From Priestia koreensis (GTDB lineage Bacteria > Bacillota > Bacilli > Bacillales > Bacillaceae_H): 64,000 nt of DNA. The notes under the pieces were generated by a model. The model was not told the DNA's origin, did no database searches, and was given only the letters and a program-made list of their open reading frames with translations. Where the stretch lies: NCBI RefSeq assembly GCF_001274935.1, contig NZ_LILC01000002.1, positions 577,924 through 641,923 of the forward strand, given 5' to 3'. Position 1 is the stretch's first letter; each line of letters opens with the position of its first letter. Below are positions 51,958 through 61,087 of this stretch, one piece after another. The position numbers and the translations under genes are program-made.

Positions 51958-53103
51958 ATGAAAAAAGAGTATACATTAATTGCAACAGCCGCAATGGGCT
52001 TAGAAGCTCTTGTTGGACAAGAAGTTCGAGATCTTGGCTATGATGCACAAGTCTCAAACGGCAAAGTAACGTACCGCGGAGATGCTCTAGCGATTGCTAG
52101 AAGTAACATTTGGCTTCGTACGGCTGACCGTGTTCGTGTAAAAGTGGGCGAATTCCGTGCCACTACGTTTGATGAGTTATTTGAAAAGACAAAAGCGCTT
52201 AATTGGGGAGATTTTCTGCCAGAAGACGCAAACTTTCCTGTTAGCGGAAAATCTGTTAAGTCAAAGCTATTTAGCGTATCTGATTGTCAGGGGATCGTAA
52301 AAAAAGCGATCGTTGAAAAAATGAAGTCTCACTACAAAAAAACAACAAGCTGGCTAGAAGAAACAGGCCCGACGTTTAAGATTGAAGTGGCACTTTTAAA
52401 AGACGTGGCAACCATTACCATTGATGCAAGTGGAGCGGGGCTTCATAAGCGTGGTTATCGTGTTGGACAAGGGGAAGCACCTCTAAAAGAAACGCTTGCG
52501 GCAGCGCTTGTGAAGCTTACAAACTGGCATCCAGATCGTCCGTTTGTTGATCCTTTCTGTGGGTCAGGTACAATTGCGATTGAAGCAGCGCTTATTGGTC
52601 AAAATATTGCACCCGGTTTTAACCGTGAGTTCATTTCTGAGGATTGGCCTTGGGTACCAGAAGATGTGTGGGAAAAAGCACGTGATGAAGCGGAGGAGCT
52701 AGCAAACTACGATCAGCCCCTGGATATTACCGGTCTTGATATTGATCATCGCATGGTCGAAATTGCTCGCCAAAACGCATTTGAAGCAGGTCTTGGGGAT
52801 CTCATTACATTCAAACAAATGCAAGTATCTGACTTTACCACGAGAAAAGAATCTGGAGTAATTGTTGGAAACCCACCATACGGGGAACGTCTAAGTGACC
52901 GTCCGTCAGTCGAGCATATGTACAAAGGGATGGGAGAAGCGCTTCTTCCTCTTGAAACATGGTCGATCTACATGCTGACGTCACACAAAGGCTTCGAGCA
53001 AGTCTACGGAAAGCCTGCGACTAAAAAGCGCAAGCTCTTTAACGGATTTATTGAAACGGATTATTACCAGTATTGGGGCAAACGTCCTTCTAAAACGAAT
53101 TGA
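51958..53103 (+). CDS. ypsC: rRNA (guanine-N2) methyltransferase, RlmL N-terminal-domain type (YpsC)
   Basis: 381 aa. N-terminal THUMP domain (about 45-155) followed by a class-I SAM methyltransferase: motif I VDPFCGSGTIAIEAA (about 200), GLDIDHRMVEIA, and catalytic GNPPYGERL (about 305). Expected to make m2G in 23S rRNA. ACGAGGTTTAAGG ribosome site, ATG start. Position is conserved in B. subtilis. A degenerate copy of its last 60-70 bases lies 0.65 kb downstream. Confidence 0.9.
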   Translation: MKKEYTLIATAAMGLEALVGQEVRDLGYDAQVSNGKVTYRGDALAIARSNIWLRTADRVRVKVGEFRATTFDELFEKTKALNWGDFLPEDANFPVSGKSVKSKLFSVSDCQGIVKKAIVEKMKSHYKKTTSWLEETGPTFKIEVALLKDVATITIDASGAGLHKRGYRVGQGEAPLKETLAAALVKLTNWHPDRPFVDPFCGSGTIAIEAALIGQNIAPGFNREFISEDWPWVPEDVWEKARDEAEELANYDQPLDITGLDIDHRMVEIARQNAFEAGLGDLITFKQMQVSDFTTRKESGVIVGNPPYGERLSDRPSVEHMYKGMGEALLPLETWSIYMLTSHKGFEQVYGKPATKKRKLFNGFIETDYYQYWGKRPSKTN

Positions 53104-53256
53104 TATATCGATGGTTTGAAGGCTGTCAAATATAGTAATCAAAAGCTTATTGAATTATTTTTGATGACACAACGTGATGTGAATCTCTAGAGAACGGCAT
53201 TGAAACAGCAAAATGATCAGGATAATCTGTTGAATAATATTGATAGAGGGTCATTT

Positions 53257-53286
53257 AAAAAGAAGCAGGATTTCTGCTTCTTTTTT
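53257..53286 (+). terminator. rho-independent terminator after ypsC
   Basis: Twelve-base-pair stem AAAAAGAAGCAG/CTGCTTCTTTTT with a five-base loop. The 150 bp between ypsC and this hairpin hold no gene. Confidence 0.8.
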
Positions 53287-53388
53287 AGGCTCTGGTGTTG
53301 ATTACCTTATAAAACGGACATGTCAGTTAAGTTGCAGGTGCAAATCAACGACGATTGGCTCAACATAGAAAAATAATGGAGTGATGAT

Positions 53389-53565
53389 ATGAGTAAAGCT
53401 AAGGGTAAAGGCGGAACGGGTAGAGGAACAGGTAAGAAGGGCTGGACGCGTTGGCAATCTAGTGCCAACAAAGCAAAGAGTGCCAAACCTTATACAAGCA
53501 AAGGTGTCAAAAAACGTGATGGTGCAAAGGCGACCAATAATAAAGGTGATACATCCGAGATGTAG
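53389..53565 (+). CDS. small Gly/Lys-rich basic protein, 58 aa (DUF3934-like)
   Basis: ATG after AATGGAGTGATG; stop TAG 53563-53565. The sequence opens MSKAKGKGGTGRGTGKKGW and continues TRWQSSANKAKSAKPYTSKG. It is strongly basic with RG/KG repeats and suggests nucleic-acid binding. It looks like the small Bacillus DUF3934 family as I remember it; function unknown. Confidence 0.6.
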   Translation: MSKAKGKGGTGRGTGKKGWTRWQSSANKAKSAKPYTSKGVKKRDGAKATNNKGDTSEM

Positions 53566-53697
53566 TGACTGCTGAAAAACCACCATTTCGTTAATGCGGC
53601 TGCGATCCTTCCATAAGGATATCGATTATTCTTCGTTCTATTAACTGTTTAGTTAAATTAGGCAGTGAAAGTAACGCGAATGCGTTTGCAGGAATCG

Positions 53698-53766
53698 TTT
53701 AACGGATTTATTGAAACGGTACTACTAACAGTACTGGGATGAACGTCCGTGGAGAAAAGAAAACTA
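53698..53766 (+). pseudogene. degenerate duplicate of the ypsC 3' end
   Basis: TTTAACGGATTTATTGAAAC is identical at 53038 (in ypsC) and here. The similarity continues imperfectly through the codons for YYQYWGKRPSK, with a frame-shifting change. It is a remnant of a tandem duplication or recombination. The rest of 53566-53943 holds no gene apart from the terminator at 53773. Confidence 0.6.
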
Positions 53767-53772
53767 AAATGT

Positions 53773-53803
53773 AAAGCACCTCAAGCAGATGAGGTGCTTT
53801 TTT
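53773..53803 (+). terminator. rho-independent terminator
   Basis: Eleven-base-pair stem AAAGCACCTCA/TGAGGTGCTTT with a six-base loop and T6. It follows the degenerate ypsC copy, as if retained from the ancestral gene end. Confidence 0.85.
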
Positions 53804-53943
53804 CTATTTAAAGCGATAAGTGCCACTTTCGTTTGACACAAGAGTAGAGGATTAGCTATCTAAAAGATGCATAAAATTCCTTTTCTCGTCATATACTAAC
53901 AGTATTTACTAAATCTAGCGTTATAGTAAGGAGGAGTTTAGTT

Positions 53944-54135
53944 ATGGCTAGAGACGGAGTTAATTTTGCACTTATTAATCAGGCGCTTTCGCGCAGTTAT
54001 CATTTATTAGCTGAAAACGGAGGCGTAGCGCAAGAAAGCTTAGCTGAATTAGAACAAGCAAAGGGTGATCTAGAAAAGGCATTAGAGTACGCTTCCTCAA
54101 ATGAACGAATGTATTGGTCATCGTTCGATTCGTAA
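53944..54135 (+). CDS. small helical protein, 63 aa
   Basis: ATG after AAGGAGGAG (optimal). Acidic, helical, no membrane segment (ALINQALSRSYHLLAENGG ... ELEQAKGDLEKALEYA). Its own promoter region lies upstream. The family is not recognised. Confidence 0.6.
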   Translation: MARDGVNFALINQALSRSYHLLAENGGVAQESLAELEQAKGDLEKALEYASSNERMYWSSFDS

Positions 54136-54210
54136 TAAATTTCTTTTTAACATAGAAGGAGAACGAGTATTCTCCTCGAATATAGTAGGATAAGAAGAAA
54201 GGTGCCTACC

Positions 54211-54257
54211 AAAAAAGAGCATGTGCAGAATAACGCTTCTACACGTGCTCTTTTTTT
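54211..54257 (+). terminator. rho-independent terminator
   Basis: Long stem AAAAAAGAGCATGTG paired with CACGTGCTCTTTTTT (one G.T), T7 tail. Confidence 0.75.
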
Positions 54258-54337
54258 CTGTTTGTATTGACTTTTTGATAAATATAATGGATAATCAGAG
54301 ATTGTCTAATTTAGATTTTGAAGGAGTATTAATAACC

Positions 54338-56266
54338 ATGATCAGAGAGCGTTTACCCTTTGAAATGAACCCGAAAGAGAACTTTTTTGAAAAGCTTAAT
54401 GAATGGATCGGGGATGTATTTTACGATATTTTACCTGAAGCAGGATTAGAGCTTCGTGATGAACAAATTTTTATGGCGTTTCAAGTGGAACGCGCCTTTA
54501 AAGAAAAAAATATTATGTTTGCAGAAGCAGGGGTAGGAACGGGAAAAACGATTGTATACCTACTTTACGCGCTATGTTACGCACGATATACAGGAAAGCC
54601 AGCAATCATTGCTTGTGCGGATGAAACGCTTATCGAACAGCTTGTGAAAGATGAGGGCGATATTGCAAAGTTATCGAAAATCCTTGATTTGAACATTGAT
54701 GTTCGTCTTGCAAAATCACAAGATCAATATCTATGCCTGAAAAAACTTGAGAATGTGATGGTCGCATCAGAAGACGAAAACATCGATGGAGTCTACGATA
54801 CGCTTCCTGATTTTGTGCATGATCGAAGTGGTATGCAGTCTTTTTATCATTACGGAGATCGTAAGGAATACCCGAACTTAACAGATGATCAGTGGAGTAA
54901 AATTAACTGGGATACGTTCCAGGACTGTTTCTCTTGTGATCAACGTCATCGCTGTGGATTAACGTTGTCTCGTGAACATTACCGTAAGTCAACGGACTTA
55001 ATTATTTGCTCACATGACTTCTATATGGAGCATGTTTGGACATACGATGCGAGAAAACGAGAAGGTCAGCTTCCGTTATTACCTGAAAGCAGTGCCGTTG
55101 TATTTGATGAAGGACATTTGCTTGAGTTTGCAGCACAAAAAGCATTAACGTACCGCGTGCAAGAAGATACGCTTGAAAACTTGCTTACGCGTCTGCTAGA
55201 AAATGATGTGCGTGAAGAGTTTGCGTTTAAAATTGAGCGTGCATTAAAACAGTATTCAGCCTTTTTTGATACGTTATTTGAATCAAGTGTAGAAGTAAGT
55301 GGATCAGACCGAAAAGAAGTCAAACTGACGAAAGAGCTTCAAACGGTCGCGCAAGATTTGCTTGATTTACTAGAGGAAATCGGAAATGATCTTGTGTTTG
55401 AAAGTGAAACGTATACGATTGATGAGTATGCGCTTCGTATTGTAGATGAATACTTGGATCAAATTGATTATTCACTTCGCCTATTTATGAAAGATGATCA
55501 AGCGATTTACTGGGTAGAAGAGCTTCACGGTGAATTAACGCTTGTGATTATGCCACAAGCGGTGAAAGATATCTTAAAAGATCAGGTCTTCTCACAGAAG
55601 AAGCCGTTCCTATTTACTTCTGCTACCCTTTCCGATAATGAAACGTTTGATTATTTAGCGTATAGCTTAGGAATTAGCGACTACTTGTCCTTTACGATTG
55701 CTTCTCCGTTTGATTATGATGAGCAAATGAAGATTAACGTAAAGAAAGTATCGAGTGAAGATTCGTTCCAACAAAAGCTTCAAGATAGCATGAAAGAAGT
55801 CGAAAAAACAGGTGGACGAGCTCTCTTCTTATTTACGAATAAAGAGGAATTAGCCCGCTTTAAAGCGTCTGTTAAAGACTATGGACAATATGAATTCCTA
55901 TTTGAAGGTGATCAGGAGATTAGTAAGCTTGTCGCGCGTTTCCAGCGTGAAGAAGAAACCATTCTTTGTGCCGTTCACCTTTGGGAAGGTCTTGATATTC
56001 CAGGTCCTGCTTTATCGAATGTCATTATTTGGTCACTACCGTTCCCACCGAACGATCCTGTTTTCCAGGCGAAACGAAACCAAGTAGCTGACCCATTCTT
56101 AGATGCGGATCTTCCGTACATGCTGCTGCGTTTAAAGCAGGGAGTAGGTCGCTTAATTCGTTCGCATGAAGACAACGGATTTATTACGATTTACGTGGAT
56201 GAGAACATTGAGGACGAGCTTTTAACAACGGTGAAAAAGAATTTACCAACAGCCGCTCAAGGATAA
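54338..56266 (+). CDS. ypvA: DinG/XPD-family ATP-dependent helicase YpvA
   Basis: 642 aa. Walker A AEAGVGTGKT, DEGH box (VFDEGHLLEF), motif III TSATL, motif VI QGVGRLIRS. Four cysteines between motifs Ia and II (YLCLKK, CFSC, HRCG) fit the iron-sulfur cluster of XPD-type 5'-3' helicases. AAGGAG with spacing 11 decides for the ATG at 54338 inside a longer open frame. Order ypsC ... ypvA-ypwA is as in B. subtilis. Confidence 0.88.
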   Translation: MIRERLPFEMNPKENFFEKLNEWIGDVFYDILPEAGLELRDEQIFMAFQVERAFKEKNIMFAEAGVGTGKTIVYLLYALCYARYTGKPAIIACADETLIEQLVKDEGDIAKLSKILDLNIDVRLAKSQDQYLCLKKLENVMVASEDENIDGVYDTLPDFVHDRSGMQSFYHYGDRKEYPNLTDDQWSKINWDTFQDCFSCDQRHRCGLTLSREHYRKSTDLIICSHDFYMEHVWTYDARKREGQLPLLPESSAVVFDEGHLLEFAAQKALTYRVQEDTLENLLTRLLENDVREEFAFKIERALKQYSAFFDTLFESSVEVSGSDRKEVKLTKELQTVAQDLLDLLEEIGNDLVFESETYTIDEYALRIVDEYLDQIDYSLRLFMKDDQAIYWVEELHGELTLVIMPQAVKDILKDQVFSQKKPFLFTSATLSDNETFDYLAYSLGISDYLSFTIASPFDYDEQMKINVKKVSSEDSFQQKLQDSMKEVEKTGGRALFLFTNKEELARFKASVKDYGQYEFLFEGDQEISKLVARFQREEETILCAVHLWEGLDIPGPALSNVIIWSLPFPPNDPVFQAKRNQVADPFLDADLPYMLLRLKQGVGRLIRSHEDNGFITIYVDENIEDELLTTVKKNLPTAAQG

Positions 56267-56272
56267 AAAGCG

Positions 56273-56306
56273 GAGACTCTAGTAAAAGCTAGAGTCTCTA
56301 TTTTTT
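56273..56306 (+). terminator. rho-independent terminator after ypvA
   Basis: Ten-base-pair stem GAGACTCTAG/CTAGAGTCTC, six-base loop, T-rich tail. Confidence 0.85.
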
Positions 56307-56383
56307 ATGTGCTTTCTGAAATTAACTTCAATTAACAAACTATGAATACGTTGAATGGTTATTTTTAATAAAGGAGTTTTAAT

Positions 56384-56569
56384 GTGAAAACACTCATATG
56401 GAAGTCTATGCTAGTCTTTCTACTCACATTTGTTTCTCTATTAATTGCAGGAAAAATATTTTTTCCTTCAGAAGTAAATACGGCTGGAGTAGTTCGAGCT
56501 TTATTTATTTCTTTAGGTTCAACCATTGGTTGGGGAACGATTAAATACTCAGAAAGAAAAAAAGTTTAA
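56384..56569 (+). CDS. small two-helix membrane protein, 61 aa
   Basis: GTG start 7 nt after AAAGGAG. Hydrophobic segments at about 8-25 and 36-52, basic C-terminus (KYSERKKV). Family not recognised. Confidence 0.55.
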   Translation: MKTLIWKSMLVFLLTFVSLLIAGKIFFPSEVNTAGVVRALFISLGSTIGWGTIKYSERKKV

Positions 56570-56638
56570 TACCAGCTAGGTAGTGAAAGATTAAATGCAT
56601 CAAAAAAAGTAATTTTCTCATTTAAAAGGACGCTATAA

Positions 56639-56737
56639 ATGAGTTGTATCGGAATTTTATCGCCTTTATCGCAAAAAAGATTGAGAGACGTACTACCACG
56701 AGAAAGCGTCCTTCTAATTATTGAGACAGAGTCATAG
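56639..56737 (+). CDS. possible small protein, 32 aa
   Basis: ATG 8 nt after AAAAGGA, 32 codons to TAG at 56735. Weakly hydrophobic at both ends (CIGILSPL, SVLLIIE). The ribosome site and the 3' codons pair with each other (AAGGACGCT 56626-56634 with AGCGTCCTT 56705-56713), so the stretch could equally be a structured RNA. Low certainty. Confidence 0.3.
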   Translation: MSCIGILSPLSQKRLRDVLPRESVLLIIETES

Positions 56738-56857
56738 AAGCCTTCTATGAACTATTTTAGGACCAGACATATGAATTCTTTGAAATCGACTTCATTTAAT
56801 AGATATGATAAAATTATTCAGAAAGTTCCGTTTTTATATATGGAGGGGGAAAAGAGA

Positions 56858-58378
56858 ATGGAAACAAACATTCAGCAAGTAGAAAAAGATTTTTTGCAGT
56901 ATGTCGGTAAAATCCGTAGCTACGGGGAAGCCATTGGCGTTATGTATTGGGACTTACGTACAGGAGCACCGAAAAAGGGCGTTGAACAGCGCTCAGAAGT
57001 AATTGGTGTGTTATCATCTGAGACGTTTGCGATGTCAACATCAGATGAAATGGCAGGCTATATTGCACAATTAAGTACACCAGAAGCACATACATACATA
57101 TCAGAAGTAACGAAAAAAGCGGTAGAAGAATGTAAAAAAGAGTACGACTTGAACAAAAAAATTCCTGCTGACGAATACCGTGAGTACGTAATCTTAACGT
57201 CAAAAGCAGAAGCAGCGTGGGAAGAAGCGAAAGAAAAAGCCGATTTTTCAATGTTTCAGCCGTATCTTGAAAAGATCGTTGAGTTCAATCGTCGTTTCGT
57301 TGAGTATTGGGGCTATGAAGGAAACAAATACAACACGCTTCTTGACTTATATGAGCCAGGGGTGACGGTAGAAGTAGTCGATCGCGTTTTCGGTCAAGTT
57401 CGTGATCGTATCGTGCCACTTGTTCAACAAATTATGTCTTCTACTCATAAGCCAGATACATCGTTTTTACACCGTCATTTCCCGAAAGACAAGCAGCGTG
57501 AGTTCAGTCTTGCGATTTTACAAGAGCTTGGGTATGACTTTGAAGCAGGTCGTCTAGATGAGACGGTTCACCCGTTTGCAACTGGTTTAAATCCTGGAGA
57601 TGTTCGTGTAACAACACGCTATGATGAAAAAGATTTCCGTACGGCTATTTTTGGAACCATTCATGAGTGTGGTCATGCGGTCTATGAACAAAATATTTCA
57701 AAAGAGCTTGTGGGTACGAACCTTTGTGATGGTACCTCAATGGGCATTCATGAGTCACAATCGTTATTCTTTGAAAAATTCATCGGGAAGAACTATTCGT
57801 TCTGGAAGCGCAATTATGATGTATTGAAACAATATGCACCAGGCCAATTTGATGACGTAGCGCTAGATGATTTTTACCGAGGGGTAAACGAATCAAAGCC
57901 GTCACTTATTCGTATTGAGGCAGATGAGCTAACATATCCACTTCATATTATGATTCGTTATGAAATTGAGAAGGGCCTTATTAACGGAGATATCGAAGTG
58001 AAAGATTTACCACAAGTTTGGAATGATAAATACGAAGAGTATTTAGGCGTTCGTCCAAGCCACGATGGTGAGGGAGTTCTTCAAGATGTTCACTGGTCAG
58101 GTGGAAGCTTCGGTTACTTCCCGTCTTATGCACTAGGATATATGTATGCAGCGCAATTTAAAGCAGCAATGCTGAAAGATCTTCCACAGTTTGATGAGCT
58201 TTTAGCGGAAGGCAAATTCTCTGTCATTCGCGAATGGTTAACAGAAAACATTCACCAATACGGTAAAATGAAGAAACCATTAGAAATTCTTCACGATGTA
58301 ACGGGTGAAGGACTTAACGCTCAGTATTTAATCGACTATTTAGAAGAGAAGTATAGCCGCGTTTATCAACTAGTATAA
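56858..58378 (+). CDS. ypwA: metallocarboxypeptidase, M32 (Taq) family
   Basis: 506 aa. All M32 signatures are present: HPFATG, DVRVTT, zinc site HECGH, HESQS, RIEADE and LQDVHW. It is a cytoplasmic enzyme removing C-terminal residues from peptides. The frame is open from 56747, but GGAGGGGGAAAAGAG before 56858 and homology of the N-terminus (NIQQVEKDFLQYVGKI) fix the start. Its terminator has been split by the mobile element that follows. Confidence 0.92.
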   Translation: METNIQQVEKDFLQYVGKIRSYGEAIGVMYWDLRTGAPKKGVEQRSEVIGVLSSETFAMSTSDEMAGYIAQLSTPEAHTYISEVTKKAVEECKKEYDLNKKIPADEYREYVILTSKAEAAWEEAKEKADFSMFQPYLEKIVEFNRRFVEYWGYEGNKYNTLLDLYEPGVTVEVVDRVFGQVRDRIVPLVQQIMSSTHKPDTSFLHRHFPKDKQREFSLAILQELGYDFEAGRLDETVHPFATGLNPGDVRVTTRYDEKDFRTAIFGTIHECGHAVYEQNISKELVGTNLCDGTSMGIHESQSLFFEKFIGKNYSFWKRNYDVLKQYAPGQFDDVALDDFYRGVNESKPSLIRIEADELTYPLHIMIRYEIEKGLINGDIEVKDLPQVWNDKYEEYLGVRPSHDGEGVLQDVHWSGGSFGYFPSYALGYMYAAQFKAAMLKDLPQFDELLAEGKFSVIREWLTENIHQYGKMKKPLEILHDVTGEGLNAQYLIDYLEEKYSRVYQLV

Positions 58379-58400
58379 GAAAAAAACAAGGAGCCGTAAT

Positions 58401-58969
58401 GAGGCCACTGACAAACCTCGGCTTTTTTAGATGATCAGTAGTACGTAAGACAGAAAAGCTGGATCTATTCCGTTTTTTGGAATAGATCCAGTTTTTTCTT
58501 CATTCTTCTTTTCATGTTTTCCTTCATTAGATTTCACATTCTTTTTAGGTTGACGGTGAGAATGGCTATTGCCCCTTGCATCTCCATGACAACGAGACCC
58601 ATGGATGTGGCGACATCATATCCGTGTCTGTGCTTGAATTCGCTATTCTTCGCTTCAATTTTAGACCGTTCCTTGGATTTCTCTTCTTGAAGTATGCTTC
58701 CTTTTAAATAAATAGATTTTCTTTAGTATCAAGCAAAAAACGGCCAACTTCCTTTCAAAATGGAAACTTGGTGACTACATCTGATGCAGTCGCTCTAGGT
58801 GGTTTGGAACGGAAGGTGCGAGACTCCTGCGGGATTAGCGTGACAGGTGAGACCCCGCAGAGCAGCGAGGAGGCTCACCGCACGCCCCGCGGAAAGCGAA
58901 GCGACCTGGAGTGGAAATCAACCGACTCCGTTATGAATGCAATCCTTTACAGACTTTTTCAGTGGCCTC
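58401..58969. mobile_element. non-autonomous IS1182-like element, copy 1 (569 bp), in the ypwA terminator loop
   Basis: Terminal inverted repeats GAGGCCACTGACAAA and the complement of TTTTTCAGTGGCCTC. 8-bp target duplication GCCGTAAT (58393-58400 and 58970-58977). The two arms of the ypwA terminator (AAAACAAGG left, CCTTGTTTT right) flank it. Inside, on the minus strand (about 58525-58690), is the decayed C-terminus of an IS1182-like transposase (KIEAKNSEFKHRHGYDV). A GC-rich block follows at about 58795-58925. It is the shorter copy of the element at 62140. Confidence 0.8.
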
Positions 58970-58991
58970 GCCGTAATGACCCCTTGTTTTT

Positions 58992-59963
58992 TTATGCCCA
59001 CCAAATCTCAGATTGTTTTTCAAAGAATAGGGCACGCTTAAGCGTATCAACAGCTTTTGAAAACCCTTCTTCTACAGAAGCGAGGCCGTCTTCGTGCTCA
59101 ATGCTGATTGCACCATCATATCCAATCATACGCAGCGTAGAAACGATGTCCTTCCATTTCTTTTCGTCCATTCCATATCCGACGCTTCTAAATGACCAGG
59201 AGCGGTCCATAAATTGATCATATGCTTTTGTATCGAGCACACCATTTTTGGCTGTGTTCGTTTGATCCACATATGTATCTTTTGCATGAACGTGGAAAAT
59301 CGCACCCGCTTTTCCGAGAAGCTTAATCGTTTCAACAGGGTCCATTCCTTGCCACACAAGGTGACTAGGGTCATAGTTTGCGCCAATTTCTGGACCGACC
59401 GCTTCACGAAGACGCAGAAGTGTTTCAGGATTATATACCATAAACCCTGGGTGCATCTCAAACGCGATTTTAGTTACGCCATGTTCACGAGCAAAAGCCG
59501 CTTCCTCTTTCCAATAAGGGATGAGCTGTTCGTTCCACTGCCAGTCTAAAATCTCTAGGTAATCAGGTGGCCATGCGCAAGTAACCCAGTTTGGATGTTT
59601 TGAATGCACGGAATCGCCTGGACATCCTGAAAACAAGTTGATTGTATCGAGTCCTAACTTCTCAGCAAGCAGAACCGTCTCGCGCCACGTGTCATGCGCA
59701 CTCTTAGCCGTTTCTTGATTGGGATGGAGCGGATTCCCATGGCAGCTTAAAGCGCTAATTTCAAGGCCTCGGTCTTGAATTTGTTGCTGAAACGTCTTTA
59801 ATGCTTCTGCTTCTTCCAATAAAATAGAAGGGTTGCAATGATGATTTCCCGGGTAGTTTCCTGTACCAAGTTCAATCGTTTGAAGCCCTTTTTCCTTGAT
59901 TCGGTTCAACGCTTCCTCAAACGGAAGGTTTTGATACAATACCGTTAGCACGCCTAATTTCAT
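58992..59963 (-). CDS. sugar phosphate isomerase/epimerase-like TIM-barrel protein
   Basis: 323 aa, AP_endonuc_2 fold. Metal-site residues are suggested by AFEMHPGFMVY (Glu), NYDPSHLVWQ (Asp, His), FHVHAKDTY (His) and SIEHED (Glu). Lies 44 bp downstream of the Gfo/Idh/MocA gene in one operon, divergent from thuA. Members of this family act as epimerases, or as lyases on 3-keto-glycosides, when found beside Gfo/Idh dehydrogenases; the substrate here is not known. AAGGAG ribosome site. Confidence 0.8.
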   Translation of the reverse strand: MKLGVLTVLYQNLPFEEALNRIKEKGLQTIELGTGNYPGNHHCNPSILLEEAEALKTFQQQIQDRGLEISALSCHGNPLHPNQETAKSAHDTWRETVLLAEKLGLDTINLFSGCPGDSVHSKHPNWVTCAWPPDYLEILDWQWNEQLIPYWKEEAAFAREHGVTKIAFEMHPGFMVYNPETLLRLREAVGPEIGANYDPSHLVWQGMDPVETIKLLGKAGAIFHVHAKDTYVDQTNTAKNGVLDTKAYDQFMDRSWSFRSVGYGMDEKKWKDIVSTLRMIGYDGAISIEHEDGLASVEEGFSKAVDTLKRALFFEKQSEIWWA

Positions 59964-60007
59964 TTCTCCCTCACTCCTTGTTGGTTGTCATAATCTTTGC
60001 GTTCGTT

Positions 60008-61087
60008 TTATGCGGTTACTTCAGATGTATCTTCATTTCCTTGCAGAGACACTTCTTTGCCATTTTCACTAGATACATAGATCGCGTCTAAAATTCGATT
60101 AATACGCTGTCCAGCTTCTCCACTTGAGATCGGCTCTTTGCCTGTTTTAATACACTCGATAAAGTGAGCCCACATTTCGCGACGAGCCTTTGGATCATCA
60201 AACATCACTTTTGGCTCGGTATCTTCTAAGATGCCATTCTGCTCGCTAAAAATCTTTAATGGCTTTCCGTTTTCAAGCTGAATGCCGGCTTTTTCACCGT
60301 AAAGCTGCATAAATACCCTTTCCTCTTCCACGTTCGCTGCCCAGCTAACGTCAAGCGTAATAGTGGACCCATTTTCAAGACGAATAAAGGCGCTCGCAAA
60401 ATCTTCTACATCAAATGTGCCGCTTGCATTTGCAACGCCCCAAGCACGAGAGGTGCTCTTATCACCAAATGCGCGGTAGGTTTGACCTGTAACGCTTGTA
60501 ATCTCAAGGTCACCTAACAAATAGAGCGTAATGTCTAGCATATGAACTCCTAGATCAATAAGAGGACCGCCACCAGACAACGCTTTATTTGTAAACCATC
60601 CGCCCCAGCCAGGAATGCCTGATCGTCTGATCCAACCGCATTTTGCGTGATAGATTGGACCGGTTTTTCCTTCGCTGATGAACGATTTTAAGTACTGAAT
60701 ATCATCGCGGTAACGGTTATTAAAAGCGGTCATTAAAATTTTCCCCTGCTGTTTTGCAAGCTGAACCATCTGAGCCGCTTCGTCTTCATTTAATGCAAGC
60801 GGCTTTTCACATAGCACGTGCTTGCCTGCTTCTAAGGCCGCTTTTGCCATTGAGAAGTGAAGAAAATTAGGGGTTGTTACAACGACCGCATCAAGGTCTT
60901 CATTTAATAAATCATGAAAATCCGTAAACGTTTTCGCTTCAGGGAATAATAAAGAAAGTTCTTCGGTTGCCGCTTCATTCAAGTCTGAAATTGCGACGAC
61001 CTTCACTCCATCCGCCAATGCTTTTAGTGCAGGTGCATGAGCACCCCTGGCAATTCCACCGGCACCGATCATTCCTAGTTTAATCAT
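60008..61087 (-). CDS. Gfo/Idh/MocA-family sugar dehydrogenase
   Basis: 359 aa. Rossmann start KLGMIGAGGIARGAHAPAL, EKP motif LCEKPLALNE (about 94), and GGGPLIDLGVHMLDI (about 173-188) with the Asp-x3-His typical of the active site. First gene of a two-gene operon with the epimerase. ThuB of Sinorhizobium, which makes 3-keto-trehalose, belongs to the same family and is likewise next to thuA. AAAAGGAGATG ribosome site. Confidence 0.82.
   Translation of the reverse strand: MIKLGMIGAGGIARGAHAPALKALADGVKVVAISDLNEAATEELSLLFPEAKTFTDFHDLLNEDLDAVVVTTPNFLHFSMAKAALEAGKHVLCEKPLALNEDEAAQMVQLAKQQGKILMTAFNNRYRDDIQYLKSFISEGKTGPIYHAKCGWIRRSGIPGWGGWFTNKALSGGGPLIDLGVHMLDITLYLLGDLEITSVTGQTYRAFGDKSTSRAWGVANASGTFDVEDFASAFIRLENGSTITLDVSWAANVEEERVFMQLYGEKAGIQLENGKPLKIFSEQNGILEDTEPKVMFDDPKARREMWAHFIECIKTGKEPISSGEAGQRINRILDAIYVSSENGKEVSLQGNEDTSEVTA

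Noticed and set aside
53323..53586. 87-codon minus-strand ORF
   Set aside because: Antisense of the 58-aa basic protein gene; no ribosome site.
58768..59217. 149-codon open frame on the plus strand
   Set aside because: It crosses the GC-rich repeat, the element end, the target duplication and the antisense of the epimerase gene; an artefact of base composition.
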